Of a stretch of 55,341 bases of DNA, positions 1 to 8,925 are shown piece after piece. Position 1 is the first letter of the stretch. Each line of letters begins with the position of its first letter. Source of the stretch: an uncultured Cyclobacteriaceae bacterium (GTDB lineage Bacteria; Bacteroidota; Bacteroidia; Cytophagales; Cyclobacteriaceae); contig CANLOE010000037.1 in NCBI GenBank assembly GCA_947492745.1, forward strand, positions 1 to 55,341, written 5' to 3'. Under the pieces are notes generated by a model, which was not told where the DNA came from, searched no databases, and saw nothing but the letters and a program-made list of their open reading frames with translations. Both the position numbers and the translations under genes were made by a program.

Positions 1-73
1 CTGCGGTTATCGCCTTGATTGAAACCAAAATGACCCGCGCAATCTTATACGACATTTAAAACCCAAATTTGTA
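1..73 (+). mobile_element. MITE-like element family A, copy A1 (cut by window start)
   Basis: This is the right half of a small non-coding element that recurs at 4369-4527 (inverted), 6913-7071 and 13384-13541. It ends with the family terminus CCCAAATTTGTA at position 73, followed by TAA, the 3-bp sequence that flanks the other copies. Internal sequence such as CGCCTTGATTGAAA matches the other copies. The left half lies outside the window, so its own target duplication cannot be checked. Confidence 0.7.
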
Positions 74-288
74 TAAGTCCGAATCATACAGTAGACCTTC
101 CATCTTGGATTTATACTTAAGAAATAATGAAATGGAAAACCTTACAGGTAATAGCCCTGGGGGAAATCCAGATAATGCTGAATCGTTACGGGTAGACTTC
201 ATTAGGACCTTTAGAAAACAGTGTCACCTGAGTCTACAAACTATCTTGTCCCGAATCAATTGCGTTTGGATATAAAATATAATCGATA

Positions 289-807
289 GTGAAAAATCGG
301 ATAAGCTGTATTAGTGCTTTTGTGTTCAGTTTTGTGATGTTGTTCTGGGTTCCCATGGAAGCATTGTCTCACGGAATGCATATGGCGATATTTGAGATAT
401 CACAGACCGAGGAGGGCTGTTCACTCAACATCAGCTTCGATAAAGAGGATTTGGTCAAATCCCTGCTGACCAATTACCCGGACTTATCGGGCAAACAGGA
501 TATCGCCTCCATGAGAAGTCATATTGTAGCCTATTTGAACAGTAATTTTCAACTCCGCTTTAATACACAGTGCATCGATGTCGATGTCACCGATATTTTG
601 TATGCAAAGAATTATGTGAGGATAAAAGCATCTCTTTTAACAGAAGTGAATGAAATGATTCGGTCTGTCAGTGTTTTCAATACCTGTCTTATCGATTATA
701 CGGAAGGTCATACCAATGTGGTACGTGCTCATTTGAATGGTCGGTTTCGCTCCTTCAAACTGGATAGAGAAAGGACAAGTACGTTTATCGACTATAACGA
801 TTTCTAG
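289..807 (+). CDS. Exported protein of unknown function, possibly DUF6702-like
   Basis: The 172-residue frame opens with GTG. An N-terminal hydrophobic stretch (about residues 8-26) ending near ALSHG looks like a signal peptide, so the protein is probably exported to the periplasm or outer membrane. The body alternates short beta-like stretches and ends in a segment with LNGRFRSFKL that resembles the small Bacteroidota exported family DUF6702; that resemblance is from memory and is weak. There are no enzymatic motifs. A strong bidirectional hairpin at 879-917 ends the transcript. The gene lies just after the A1 element. Existence is fairly secure from the signal peptide and terminator; function is unknown. 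Confidence 0.6.
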   Translation: MKNRISCISAFVFSFVMLFWVPMEALSHGMHMAIFEISQTEEGCSLNISFDKEDLVKSLLTNYPDLSGKQDIASMRSHIVAYLNSNFQLRFNTQCIDVDVTDILYAKNYVRIKASLLTEVNEMIRSVSVFNTCLIDYTEGHTNVVRAHLNGRFRSFKLDRERTSTFIDYNDF

Positions 808-878
808 CACGATCGTAAGCATTGGATTTCAAAATACCGATGCCCTTATTACTGGCGAAGAGGGTATTCCATTACTAT

Positions 879-917
879 AAAAAGCCCTGAGCATGGGTGA
901 ACTGCTCAGGGCTTTTT
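879..917. terminator. Bidirectional intrinsic terminator
   Basis: A perfect 15-bp stem, AAAAAGCCCTGAGCA against TGCTCAGGGCTTTTT, closes a 9-nt loop and has a T run on either strand. It sits between the convergent genes ending at 807 (plus) and 971 (minus) and can serve both. Confidence 0.9.
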
Positions 918-970
918 ATATTTTGAATTTAACCCGGATTTGTATAACTACTTTCGTTATATCGAGTCTA

Positions 971-3061
971 TCAATCTATCTTTTGGAATCGATAGGCTCT
1001 GACGGAAGATTTTTGTTGCACCTGTATGAGATAAAAGCCACTCTGTAGTTGCTGTATGTCCATATCCAGACCTTCTACTCCCATAAAAGAGCGCTTCATC
1101 AGTTCTTGGCCATTTAGGGTCATAATGCTCACGGTAGCAGCTCCTTTGTCTTCCCTTAAAATGTGCAGAACACCTTTAGCAGGATTAGGGTAAAGTCCAA
1201 GTTCTTCATCCACGAATATATCTTTTTTTACTGCTGTTATTGTCCCTAAGGCACTTCCAAGGCCTGTAAACTTCCACCAGTTGATATTGTAGCCTCCTTC
1301 GGGAACACCGATAGCGATAGCCTGTTCGCCTTCCTTCAGAATGACTTCATGTGAAATGGTTGTCCACTTATTCCAGCTATTGGTCGGGGGTACATCTACA
1401 GTACCTAGAACGGTTGCTCCTTCGTCTTGCTCCAGACTGATTACTCCCCCTCCTGTAGGGCTTGCCACACGGTATTCAATGAGGTACTTACCTGCCTTGG
1501 GAACATTGATAGTATAGGCCATCCAGTCGCCTTTGTCGATATATCCTACCTGTAGACCTGCTCCTATATCGTTGGTCTCATCTTTTTTAACTCCTTTCAT
1601 GACATCGTAGTCCTCCGCCTGAATCGTTTGACTGATAACGCTGCCTTCAGAAGGAGGACTTCCTGCTTTTACGCTCAATTTGAACCAATTGATATTGAAT
1701 CCAGAACCATTAGCAAACAGCTCAAGTGTTTGTTGTCCCTTATTCAGTATCAATTCTCCTTTTACGGTCTTCCACTTCTGCCATCCTTTGGTATTGGGGA
1801 TACGGATATTGGAAAGTACTTTATTGCCTACTTTGACCTGTAGCTTGCCCGTGGTCCTAGGGCTGGCAACTCTTAGCTCCACGGTGTATTTACCGCTTTT
1901 TTTGACGTTGACTTTATATTTCAACCAATCTCCTTTTTCTATATGACCTACATTCAAGCCTTTTCCACTATCAGCCGTTAGCTCTGTCTTTACGCCCTTC
2001 ATTTGACAAAAATCCTCCGCCTGAAGAGTTCCAGGGATATTGGTTGCCTTTCCCTTACATCCACTGATGCCTATACCGCCACCACCACTGGAAGTAGACC
2101 ATGAACCTATGATATCCTTTACGAAAGCTCCAGAAGCTGTATAATTACTCTTACTCCACGCACCTGAGGTACTGGCCCCACTATTAAGCGCAGAAGCACC
2201 CTCGGCCTTATCGTTAAGTGCCCAGTTACAATGGCTGACATTCCTAGCTTTCATCCACTTTACCCATTCGTTCGTAGATGCTTTATCTACAGCACCATCT
2301 CCAGAAGCTGATACGGTACCCCATTCGGTAACAAACAGTGCTATTCCAGACTTCATGGCCTGATCAGCGCGGTCGCGCAACCATTTTTTATGAGTTCCAG
2401 CATAAAAGTGAAGGGCATAGGCTATATTTTTTCCTTTAATAGGGTCGCTAGCGGCATCATGTACATCCTGAGACCAGTTGGGGGTACCCACAATGATCAG
2501 ATTGTCGGGGTCTTCGGCACGTATTGCTTTGATAACAGCCTCTGCATAAGGCTTGATAGTACCGCTCCATGAGACGGCAAGAGGCTCATTGTAGATTTCA
2601 TAAATAACATTATCCTTCTTACCATAACGTTTGGCCATCTCTGCGAAAAAGCGAACAGCATCGCCTTTATGATCTTCTGCATGGTGAGAATGCCAATCTA
2701 TAATGACATACATCCCTTCGGCTATCGCAGCATCGACTACTTTGGTTACTTTGGCTTTTTCCCTTGATTTACCGAACAGGTATCCACCGTTATCCTCTAC
2801 TCCCATAGCGGCTCTGACAATAGTCGATTTCCAATCATTTCTAAGTGATTTGACGACTTTAGCATTGTAATACTTTTCTCCGCCCCATCCTAAATTACTC
2901 CAAAAAAGGCTGTTACCGGCAAAGCTGACTGCATCTCCCTTCTTGTTTACTATTTGGTTACCTTTTACGCTAATCTTACCGTGCTGTGCCACAGGTGATT
3001 GACCATAGCCATAGAAGGATACCAATAGGCAAATAGAAAGCAAAAATTTAAATTGTTTCAT
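971..3061 (-). CDS. Secreted GH5 endoglucanase with two CBM6 modules and T9SS sorting domain
   Basis: The 696-aa protein is predicted to cleave beta-1,4-glucan (cellulose or related) outside the cell. A signal peptide (about residues 1-20, ending YGYGQ) is followed by a GH5 TIM-barrel catalytic domain (about 25-340). Its acid/base is E159 in the IYNEP motif and its nucleophile is E246 in FVTEWGT. After a Gly/Ser-rich linker come two CBM6-type carbohydrate-binding modules (about 365-490 and 500-625), each opening with QAED and containing GDW and a conserved NINW near its end. The last 75 residues begin LGLYPNP and form a type A T9SS C-terminal signal. I chose the ATG at 3061, just before the signal peptide; the frame stays open 36 codons further upstream, but that extension has no export signal. 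The gene is convergent with the preceding gene, sharing its terminator. Confidence 0.93.
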   Translation of the reverse strand: MKQFKFLLSICLLVSFYGYGQSPVAQHGKISVKGNQIVNKKGDAVSFAGNSLFWSNLGWGGEKYYNAKVVKSLRNDWKSTIVRAAMGVEDNGGYLFGKSREKAKVTKVVDAAIAEGMYVIIDWHSHHAEDHKGDAVRFFAEMAKRYGKKDNVIYEIYNEPLAVSWSGTIKPYAEAVIKAIRAEDPDNLIIVGTPNWSQDVHDAASDPIKGKNIAYALHFYAGTHKKWLRDRADQAMKSGIALFVTEWGTVSASGDGAVDKASTNEWVKWMKARNVSHCNWALNDKAEGASALNSGASTSGAWSKSNYTASGAFVKDIIGSWSTSSGGGGIGISGCKGKATNIPGTLQAEDFCQMKGVKTELTADSGKGLNVGHIEKGDWLKYKVNVKKSGKYTVELRVASPRTTGKLQVKVGNKVLSNIRIPNTKGWQKWKTVKGELILNKGQQTLELFANGSGFNINWFKLSVKAGSPPSEGSVISQTIQAEDYDVMKGVKKDETNDIGAGLQVGYIDKGDWMAYTINVPKAGKYLIEYRVASPTGGGVISLEQDEGATVLGTVDVPPTNSWNKWTTISHEVILKEGEQAIAIGVPEGGYNINWWKFTGLGSALGTITAVKKDIFVDEELGLYPNPAKGVLHILREDKGAATVSIMTLNGQELMKRSFMGVEGLDMDIQQLQSGFYLIQVQQKSSVRAYRFQKID

Positions 3062-3254
3062 GATTTTTTTAAATTGAAATTGTTTAAAGTTGTTTTTCAA
3101 ACCACAATCAGCACTCAAAGTCAATAGTTGAACATGGCCGGGAACATGGTTAGTTGTTCCACTAAACAATGCCTGTTCACATTGATATTGTTGTAAAAAT
3201 CCGATTGCGGATATCGCTAAAAAAATAAAATAATCTTACGATGTGCTATAAACA

Positions 3255-3262
3255 CAAATCTA
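3255..3262 (-). promoter_or_regulatory. Candidate -7 box upstream of the endoglucanase
   Basis: On the minus strand TAGATTTG matches the Bacteroidota -7 consensus TAnnTTTG. It lies about 190 bp before the endoglucanase start. No TTG -33 element is seen at the expected spacing, so support is weak. The remainder of 3062-3576 is AT-rich and holds no open frame I would call a gene. Confidence 0.3.
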
Positions 3263-3526
3263 TGATTGCAAATCTCGGGTTCAGCGTAGCCAAAAGTAAT
3301 CTACTTTCGATGGAATGAAGTTAGAAGCCTTAACTTGCTTATATTACCTTCTGTTGGAATAGATTGATTCTGAGAAGAATGATGTACTGTAAAAAAAATA
3401 CCATTTATATTACATAAAGTACAATCACTTCATTATCAGTTCTTAACCGTCTTCTTCAAAACCAGGTTTGATTTATTTATAATTTAACATGAACGCTTTG
3501 GAAACTTTCATTTCTTTTTTCCTGTG

Positions 3527-3534
3527 TAGATTTG
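3527..3534 (+). promoter_or_regulatory. Candidate -7 box for the methyltransferase-like gene
   Basis: TAGATTTG fits TAnnTTTG and lies 42 bp before the ATG at 3577. The nearest upstream TTG (3498-3500) is 26 nt away, longer than the usual 19-21, so only the -7 half is convincing. Confidence 0.45.
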
Positions 3535-3576
3535 CAATCGTATCGATAACCGATCTTCAAGTAATCCAAGAGTAAA

Positions 3577-4047
3577 ATGAAACGTAATAAAAAAGATATA
3601 CTCTTTGTAACTGTACAATTACTACTTTTTGTACTGTATGGACTACCACTGAATCTGGGAGGTACAGTGATGCTCTGGCCCATAATCAAAGCATCGGCCA
3701 TCGTAATAACAGCGGTGGGTGTAGGTATTATAGGGTTATCGTTGCTCCAGCTCAATAAAAACCTGTCCCCTTTCCCCAGTCCCAAACAAAATGGCCAATT
3801 GGTTCAGCATGGTCTATATGCACTCATCAGACATCCTATCTATACGGGTATTCTATTCTCAACGATTGGTTATGCCCTATACTCCGGTTCAGCATTCAAG
3901 ATGGTCATTGGATTGTTATTCTACTTACTTTTTTTCCTAAAGTCCAATTATGAAGAGGCTAAGTTGGAGGGTAAATTCAAGGAATATGAGGATTATCGTA
4001 AAAAAACAGGCCGTTTTTTACCTAAAATACTACCTAAAAAACCATAG
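3577..4047 (+). CDS. Membrane methyltransferase of the ICMT/PEMT family
   Basis: This 156-aa membrane protein has about four hydrophobic segments (roughly residues 9-28, 36-58, 85-103 and 107-124). The hallmark YALIRHPIYTG motif lies before the third segment, and a C-terminal EYEDYRKKTGRFLP tail follows; these features define the isoprenylcysteine carboxyl methyltransferase / phospholipid N-methyltransferase fold. Family members use S-adenosylmethionine at the membrane surface; bacterial substrates are mostly unknown. The length is normal for the family. The gene stands alone, with a candidate promoter at 3527 and the endoglucanase divergent to its left. The family assignment is good; the substrate cannot be inferred. 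Confidence 0.8.
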   Translation: MKRNKKDILFVTVQLLLFVLYGLPLNLGGTVMLWPIIKASAIVITAVGVGIIGLSLLQLNKNLSPFPSPKQNGQLVQHGLYALIRHPIYTGILFSTIGYALYSGSAFKMVIGLLFYLLFFLKSNYEEAKLEGKFKEYEDYRKKTGRFLPKILPKKP

Positions 4048-4368
4048 ATTGATATATGTGCAATCATTCTATTGTTCATTTTGACCTATACGGTTATTAA
4101 ATCTACCATTGTATGATCCAAGTCAAACGCGAATCATCCATTTAGTTTACTATTCTATTGATTTCCATAGGGATTCGCGAAACGATTCTTACTGATTTCA
4201 TAAAGGCAGTAATTCCTATTCACAAACGTAAATTCGCTGCCTCCAAAAGAAAAATATAATGCATCGACAATCTTTGAGTAAACTTCCTCAAATCAGTTGT
4301 GTCCTGAACGCAGAAAGATTCAAGATTCATCCTAGTTGAATTTCTCAGGCCGAAGCTCCAGTGTATAA
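4048..4368. other. Gene-free intergenic stretch
   Basis: About 320 bp between the methyltransferase-like gene and element A2. It is AT-rich on both strands with frequent stops. I see no RNA gene, repeat or coding remnant here. Confidence 0.5.
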
Positions 4369-4527
4369 TACAAATTTAGGTTTTAAATGTCGTATAAGAT
4401 TCCGCGGGTCATTTTGTTTCAATCAAGGCGAGAACCGCAGGGATAGCAGCGCTATCGCGAGGATTGTCAACGCAGAGTGAAGCAAAATGAACAGGAAGAT
4501 AGGCGATATTTGAAAGTTAAGTTTGTA
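4369..4527 (-). mobile_element. MITE-like element family A, copy A2 (inverted)
   Basis: A complete 159-bp copy, inverted relative to A3 and A4. It starts TACAAATTTAGG and ends AAGTTTGTA, and both sides carry the direct repeat TAA (4366-4368 and 4528-4530). The whole unit is an imperfect inverted repeat around a GC-rich core containing GATAGCAGCGCTATC. It has no coding capacity, which together with the flanking duplication fits a non-autonomous transposable element. Confidence 0.8.
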
Positions 4528-4721
4528 TAACTCAGGTTTAAAGAAATATGGTCTGATTTACCGCAGTTACAAATAAATAGGACACATCAAATCCAAGGTC
4601 CATCTATTTTAATTATCGGAATTGCGCTTTCTCAGTGGGAATCGAAGCGTTGGCAGGGCATATTAACGATAGTTCCTGAAAGGAATCATAAAGTGGCAAC
4701 GAATCCAGTGCTTCCTACCAA

Positions 4722-5004
4722 TTACCCTCCCGAGAGAATTATGGACTCGCTAGGATCCGTATCTAAAGGTGTAGAAGGAGACCGTTCCCATTGATTAATT
4801 TCGACTTCATTTTCGTAAACATAGGATAGAGGTAAAAGACCAAAAGGAGGAACTATATCATTGGTCCAATGATGAATCCGGATTCCAATCCAGTCTTTGA
4901 TGTAGTTGGGCTTTGGACTCTCCAGCAATCAAAGTAATCAATAACAAAACAAGTGTACCAATATAGGTTAGCATGAATTTCCGTTGGTCTCGTTTCTTCT
5001 CCAT
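4722..5004 (-). pseudogene. Frameshifted small exported protein (possible)
   Basis: A start at 5004 gives a 48-residue frame with a signal-peptide-like segment (FMLTYIGTLVLLLITLIAG, then ESKAQ) that stops at 4858. In the adjacent frame, the reading continues with protein-like sequence (for example PLSYVYENEVEINQWERSP) to a stop at 4722. The two halves read naturally as one protein broken by a single-base shift near 4860-4900. It could also be two unrelated chance frames. I recognise no family. Confidence 0.35.
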
Positions 5005-5120
5005 CGCTACATTACTTAAGTGGATTACTTCATTCTGCTCGCCAGAATAACATTTGCAATACGGAATGAAAAAATTCAAAAAGAACTCTTCTTCTTTTCA
5101 ATGATTCACTATTTCCACAA

Positions 5121-5426
5121 TCACTCCTTACTCATTTCCTTTATGCTTTTGATCAACCTTGGATCAAGCTTTACGGCCTGCTGATAATCATCGATAGCCT
5201 TATGATAAAGGTCTAGAAAAAGATATGCTTTACCTCTTTGAAGCAATGCTTTTGTATTGCTAGGGTCTTCCTCCAAAGCTTTGGTATAATAAAACACAGC
5301 TTTGGTATAATCATTATCCAACATACTGGATTTACCTTTACGTATCCAATCCTCTCCCGAACTTGAAAAGCCAAGTATGGCCAAGATACAAAAAGCCTTA
5401 AATAATAAGAGTATTTTTAGATGCAT
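5121..5426 (-). CDS. Small exported tetratricopeptide-repeat protein
   Basis: A protein of about 101 aa with an N-terminal hydrophobic signal segment (residues 3-21) and two TPR units (about 30-95) with the usual small/large residue pattern (YTKAVFYYTKALEEDP, then YHKAIDDYQQAVKLDP). TPRs mediate protein-protein contacts; a stand-alone exported pair gives no specific role. The frame is open 20 codons further upstream, but the Met at 5426 immediately precedes the signal segment. It lies downstream of the possible pseudogene on the same strand, and no partner gene is evident. Confidence 0.65.
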   Translation of the reverse strand: MHLKILLLFKAFCILAILGFSSSGEDWIRKGKSSMLDNDYTKAVFYYTKALEEDPSNTKALLQRGKAYLFLDLYHKAIDDYQQAVKLDPRLIKSIKEMSKE

Positions 5427-6363
5427 AGCTTCTTGGTTTGATAGTTTTACTATTATTAACGTATTCCCAATAATTTGGTTCAGCATAATATCATTGTTTC
5501 AGAAAGACCTTAATTCTTACAGGCATTAACAAACTGACTGTCATTGGATTATTTTTAATTATAAATTTTGCGAATAACACATATAACCATATTTTAGTCT
5601 GAACAGGCCAGTATTTTTGAAAAGGTATCCATAACGTATTTATTCTGCTTGACCTTATCTACTTGTGTCAATATCTAACCTCAAATTATCTTCAGATAGA
5701 TTCGCTCCCTTTAACAGTTGGCATTTTCAGATACTCGCTTTTGATGAGACAGGCCAGTATTGGAATAATCACATACTAAAACACCCTATCCTATGGCCTG
5801 AAATTTTCTTTGATTTCAGCTTTCCCATATTTCTTATATCGCCAAAAGCCACACTGAGTTTAGCTTCTTTAAAAGTGAATAAAAGACTCATTTAGTACAC
5901 ATGTTACTTTTAAAGTAAAATTGAATTAGAAATGACCTGAAATTTTGTGTCATTCGTTATAGTTAATTAAGGTTAAGTTTTTTCGTGAGTGTGGTTAGCT
6001 TATTTTTTTCGAAAGGACGATAAATCGAAGGTCCGGGGTGGTTTCCGGACCTTCTTCTTTATATAGCCATATATGCTACATCATCTTTAATCCCGTCAAA
6101 TGGGATTAAGTTTCAGGACAGCTACAAGAGATTTTCACTTTAACACCTTCCTATCCAAGTCGATTACAAAACACATAACAATGTAATTAGAGATAAAAAT
6201 ATCTTAATGTATCATACTAGTAAGGATACATTTATTCTAAAAAGGCTTTTAGAACTCTTCACTGATGTTCTATTTATGATTAAAAGTAAAATATACAGTT
6301 AAAATTTTGAAAGTATGTCTCAAAAATTCACTTAGCCTGCCCCTTCTTTCCGGTTATCGTCAT
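5427..6363. other. Gene-poor AT-rich stretch
   Basis: About 940 bp with no gene I can support. A 76-codon plus-strand frame at 5665-5895 lacks family features and a start context. The only clear structure is the strong hairpin at 6027-6060. A short palindrome ACTTTTAAAGT lies at about 5909. Confidence 0.45.
6027..6060 (+). terminator. Strong orphan intrinsic terminator
   Basis: A perfect 10-bp GC-rich stem (GAAGGTCCGG / CCGGACCTTC) with an 8-nt loop is followed by TTCTTT. It points rightward, yet no plus-strand gene lies upstream within 2 kb. It may end a small RNA or mark a deleted gene. Confidence 0.6.
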
Positions 6364-6537
6364 TTATTTCCGAAAGCCTTTCCCCACATTATTATCAGAA
6401 CAAAAAAATACTATTGTTCGATAATTACCTTTTTTTGTTTTGCCGGTTTTCGGGTCACAGTACTTGGTAAATTCCGATAATTCCAAGAGATACTTTTTAT
6501 ATTCCAATTCACCATGCCAATGCTTACCGTCAAAGGT
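6364..6537 (-). pseudogene. Decayed coding fragment, family not recognised
   Basis: The minus strand holds 58 codons of protein-like sequence, including FDGKHWHGELEYKKYLLELS and CDPKTGKTKKGNYRTIVFF, ending at TAA (6364-6366). A TGA lies directly upstream in frame. Shifting frame across that TGA, the reading continues as YTTMHNHEP for a few codons before another stop. This looks like the broken 3' end of a former gene. No start codon or family could be assigned. Confidence 0.35.
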
Positions 6538-6781
6538 TCATGGTTGTGCATTGTGGTGTACTACTTCCGGTAAATATCAAAAATAGATTGTGCTGGGTTT
6601 GATTTAATAAGAAGCTGTCATTGGTTCCTTTGCCAATTCAACTATTGTACAATACCTATATCATAGCCTATACTACGTACACTAGATCGATTATTTCCAA
6701 TAATGTTGATGCTATCGCTTTGGCCGTGGATTTGCCTTCAAAAAAAGGTCAACTCATTTGAATTGTCATTTGAGTATTAAA

Positions 6782-7110
6782 ACCGGATCATGCATTAAAA
6801 AATCTACTGCGGATCTAAATAGCTGCAAACCGGTCGTTGCACTACGTTTTTTGAACTCATCATAGCGGTGTTATGCTAAATCCAATAAAACTCCCTGATT
6901 TATGGATATTTATACAAACTTAGCTTTTAAATATCGCCTATCTTCCTGTTCTTTTTGCTTCACTCTGCGTTGACAATCCTCGGGATAGCGCTGCTATCAC
7001 TGCGGTTCTCGCCTTGATTGAAAAAAAATGACCCAAGGAATTTTATACGACATCTGAAACCCAAATTTGTATTAAACCCTCGTTACGAAGTTCCAACGCA
7101 TGATCCGGAT
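6782..7110 (+). mobile_element. MITE-like element family B, copy B1, interrupted by A3
   Basis: The left part (6782 to about 6909) and right part (about 7075-7110) match the intact copies B2 (13991-14147) and B3 (15670-15837). The ends are inverted repeats: ACCGGATCATGC on the left, GCATGATCCGGAT on the right. Element A3 with its TTA duplication is inserted between the two parts. The outer flanks of this copy (AAA and TGA) do not match, so its own target duplication has decayed. Confidence 0.75.
6913..7071 (+). mobile_element. MITE-like element family A, copy A3, nested in B1
   Basis: A 159-bp element from TACAAACTTAGC to CCAAATTTGTA, flanked by direct TTA repeats (6910-6912 and 7072-7074). 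It sits inside element B1, splitting B1 at the point where intact copies read ATATGTAAACCC. The insertion must be younger than B1. There are no open frames; the sequence folds as a long imperfect hairpin around GATAGCGCTGCTATC. Confidence 0.85.
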
Positions 7111-7363
7111 TGAATACTATACGGATTTTTTCCTATGGCCATTGCCTATAAGGTTTCCCATTTCATTTTTCCCTGAGTATAAATACATCTTCTAAGTTCA
7201 ACAGTACAAAACAAGGTTCTATTTACCCTTCTTTATTTTACCGAAAACCTACTTTTGTTTTTGCGGACTTTGTTGGGATGATAGGTATTTGGGAAATCTG
7301 TATAAACCACGCCATCCAGACTTATATAATCCACACCTATTTTTCACATCATATCTCCTCGCA

Positions 7364-8086
7364 TCATGGCAATTTGGCCACAAGGGTTTCGGGCAACACT
7401 TTCAGTATAGTATGTATCAGCTTCCATTTAAAACCGGGGACAATGGTAAAACGCCCATCGGCATTAACTACTGCTTTGGCGATAAACTCGGGCTCCAGCA
7501 TCAAAGCCTCTGTCAAATCGAGTCCAGCGGTCATTTTACTACGGATATATCCAGCTACGATTACATTGACGGTTATTTTTCTATTGAAAAGATATTGACG
7601 TAAACCGGCCATATACTGCGTAAATGCAGCTTTTGTGCTTCCGTATATGAAATTGCTTTTTCTACCCCGAACTCCGGAAAGAGAGGATAAGCCTATGATG
7701 CGTTCTAAATTGGGATTGGTTTCATCCATGGCAATGAGGTTCAATATGGACACTGCCCCACAATAGTGTACTTTCATCATTTGATAACTTCCTTGCCAAT
7801 CCCTCAGTGCCTGTTCGTTATCTTTCAAAAAGCCTGCTGCATACACCACAATGTTTGGCTTATAGGGTAAAGCTGCATAGAATGTAACATGGCTATCAAA
7901 ATCAATAGCATCGAAATAGTGTACACTTACTTTGTCGGTAAGAAGTCCATTGTCAGCAATAAAGGACTTCAATGTGTCAGTGCTCCTGGAAGCGGCCATG
8001 ACCTTGTACCCTTTGGTTATGTAAAAAGGGATTGTAGCCTTTGCTACATCAGAATTAGCACCCAGAATGAGAACAGATTTCGCCAT
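7364..8086 (-). CDS. Short-chain dehydrogenase/reductase
   Basis: A 240-aa NAD(P)-dependent oxidoreductase with a Rossmann fold. The nucleotide-binding turn is LILGANSDVA (residues 6-14), a variant of GxxxGxG. The catalytic Tyr and Lys are Y148 and K152 in YGSTK, with candidate catalytic serines at 134-137 (SSLS), and the structural segment VYAAG lies near 82. The variant turn resembles SDRs such as DprE2-type keto-reductases, but no DprE1-like oxidase is next to it, so the substrate is open. I chose ATG 8086 because it lies just before the first beta strand; the frame extends seven codons upstream. The gene follows the LytTR regulator on the same strand with a gap of about 70 bp and could share its transcript. 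Confidence 0.85.
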   Translation of the reverse strand: MAKSVLILGANSDVAKATIPFYITKGYKVMAASRSTDTLKSFIADNGLLTDKVSVHYFDAIDFDSHVTFYAALPYKPNIVVYAAGFLKDNEQALRDWQGSYQMMKVHYCGAVSILNLIAMDETNPNLERIIGLSSLSGVRGRKSNFIYGSTKAAFTQYMAGLRQYLFNRKITVNVIVAGYIRSKMTAGLDLTEALMLEPEFIAKAVVNADGRFTIVPGFKWKLIHTILKVLPETLVAKLP

Positions 8087-8154
8087 GATGAAGGTCTTTG
8101 GATTCAAAGAGGGCGAATATATTGATTTTTATCTGCAATCCGAAAGGCCGTAAA

Positions 8155-8910
8155 TTACCGTCCCAACCATGTCTTGAAGTCCTGTACACGATCTCTGCTA
8201 ACGATGATATCATCTTCTACGTTCTTTTTCAGGCTTACCTTTAAGCGGCTGTTCGAATAACTGACTATATCTTTTATAGATTCGATATCAATAAGGTAGC
8301 GACGGTTTATCCTGAAAAAAATGTTCGGCTCAAGCATACCTTCGATTTTGTCCAAGGCATAATCGATAAGGTAGTTTTTACCGTCTGTAGTTTTGAGGAA
8401 AGTGGCTTTCTCTCTACTGAAAAAGTATAGGATGTCTTTGACAGGGATGGATTTGATATGTTCCCCTATTTTAATGATAAACCTATTTTTGTAAGTGTTT
8501 GCCATCATATTACTGATGGTGGCCACCTTTTCTTCTGATGGTCCTGTTGCCTGTGCTTTTAATAACGATAGTTTATTGAAAGCTGCACGTAGGCTATCCT
8601 CATCGATAGGTTTAAGCAGGTAATCGATACTATTTACCTCAAATGCTTTCAGGGCATATTCGTCATAGGCAGTGGTAAAAATGACAGGACAATTAATGGT
8701 AATGACCTCAAATATCTCAAAACTTATACCGTCCCCTAGTTGTATGTCCATAAAAAGCAAATCGGGTGTTGGATTTTTGGTCAGCCAAAGAATGGCGTTT
8801 TTAACCGAATCTACTGTATCCAATACCTCTACTTTTTGATGGAGGTTTTCTATCAATTGCTTCAGTCGCCGTGCGGCGCGCTCTTCATCCTCGATAATCA
8901 GAACTTTCAT
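8155..8910 (-). CDS. LytTR-family response regulator
   Basis: A 251-aa two-component regulator. The receiver domain (about 1-120) has acidic residues in IIEDEE (5-10), phospho-acceptor D55 in LLFMDIQ, Thr near 79-80 and K100 in LLKPI. The C-terminal half (about 145-250) is a LytTR DNA-binding domain with the characteristic KSIPVKDILYF and FFRINRRYLI segments. It starts 15 bp after the stop of the LytS-type kinase, so the two form a cognate pair in one operon. The target genes are unknown; the neighbouring TPR protein and TonB receptor are candidates by position only. Confidence 0.95.
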   Translation of the reverse strand: MKVLIIEDEERAARRLKQLIENLHQKVEVLDTVDSVKNAILWLTKNPTPDLLFMDIQLGDGISFEIFEVITINCPVIFTTAYDEYALKAFEVNSIDYLLKPIDEDSLRAAFNKLSLLKAQATGPSEEKVATISNMMANTYKNRFIIKIGEHIKSIPVKDILYFFSREKATFLKTTDGKNYLIDYALDKIEGMLEPNIFFRINRRYLIDIESIKDIVSYSNSRLKVSLKKNVEDDIIVSRDRVQDFKTWLGR

Positions 8911-8925
8911 GGGATTATGCTATTT

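Noticed and set aside
69-275. 68-codon plus-strand frame
   Set aside because: Starts with TTG inside the A1 end, has no family features, and precedes a better-supported signal-peptide gene.
5665-5895. 76-codon plus-strand frame
   Set aside because: No start context, domain or neighbour; composition resembles AT-rich intergenic DNA.
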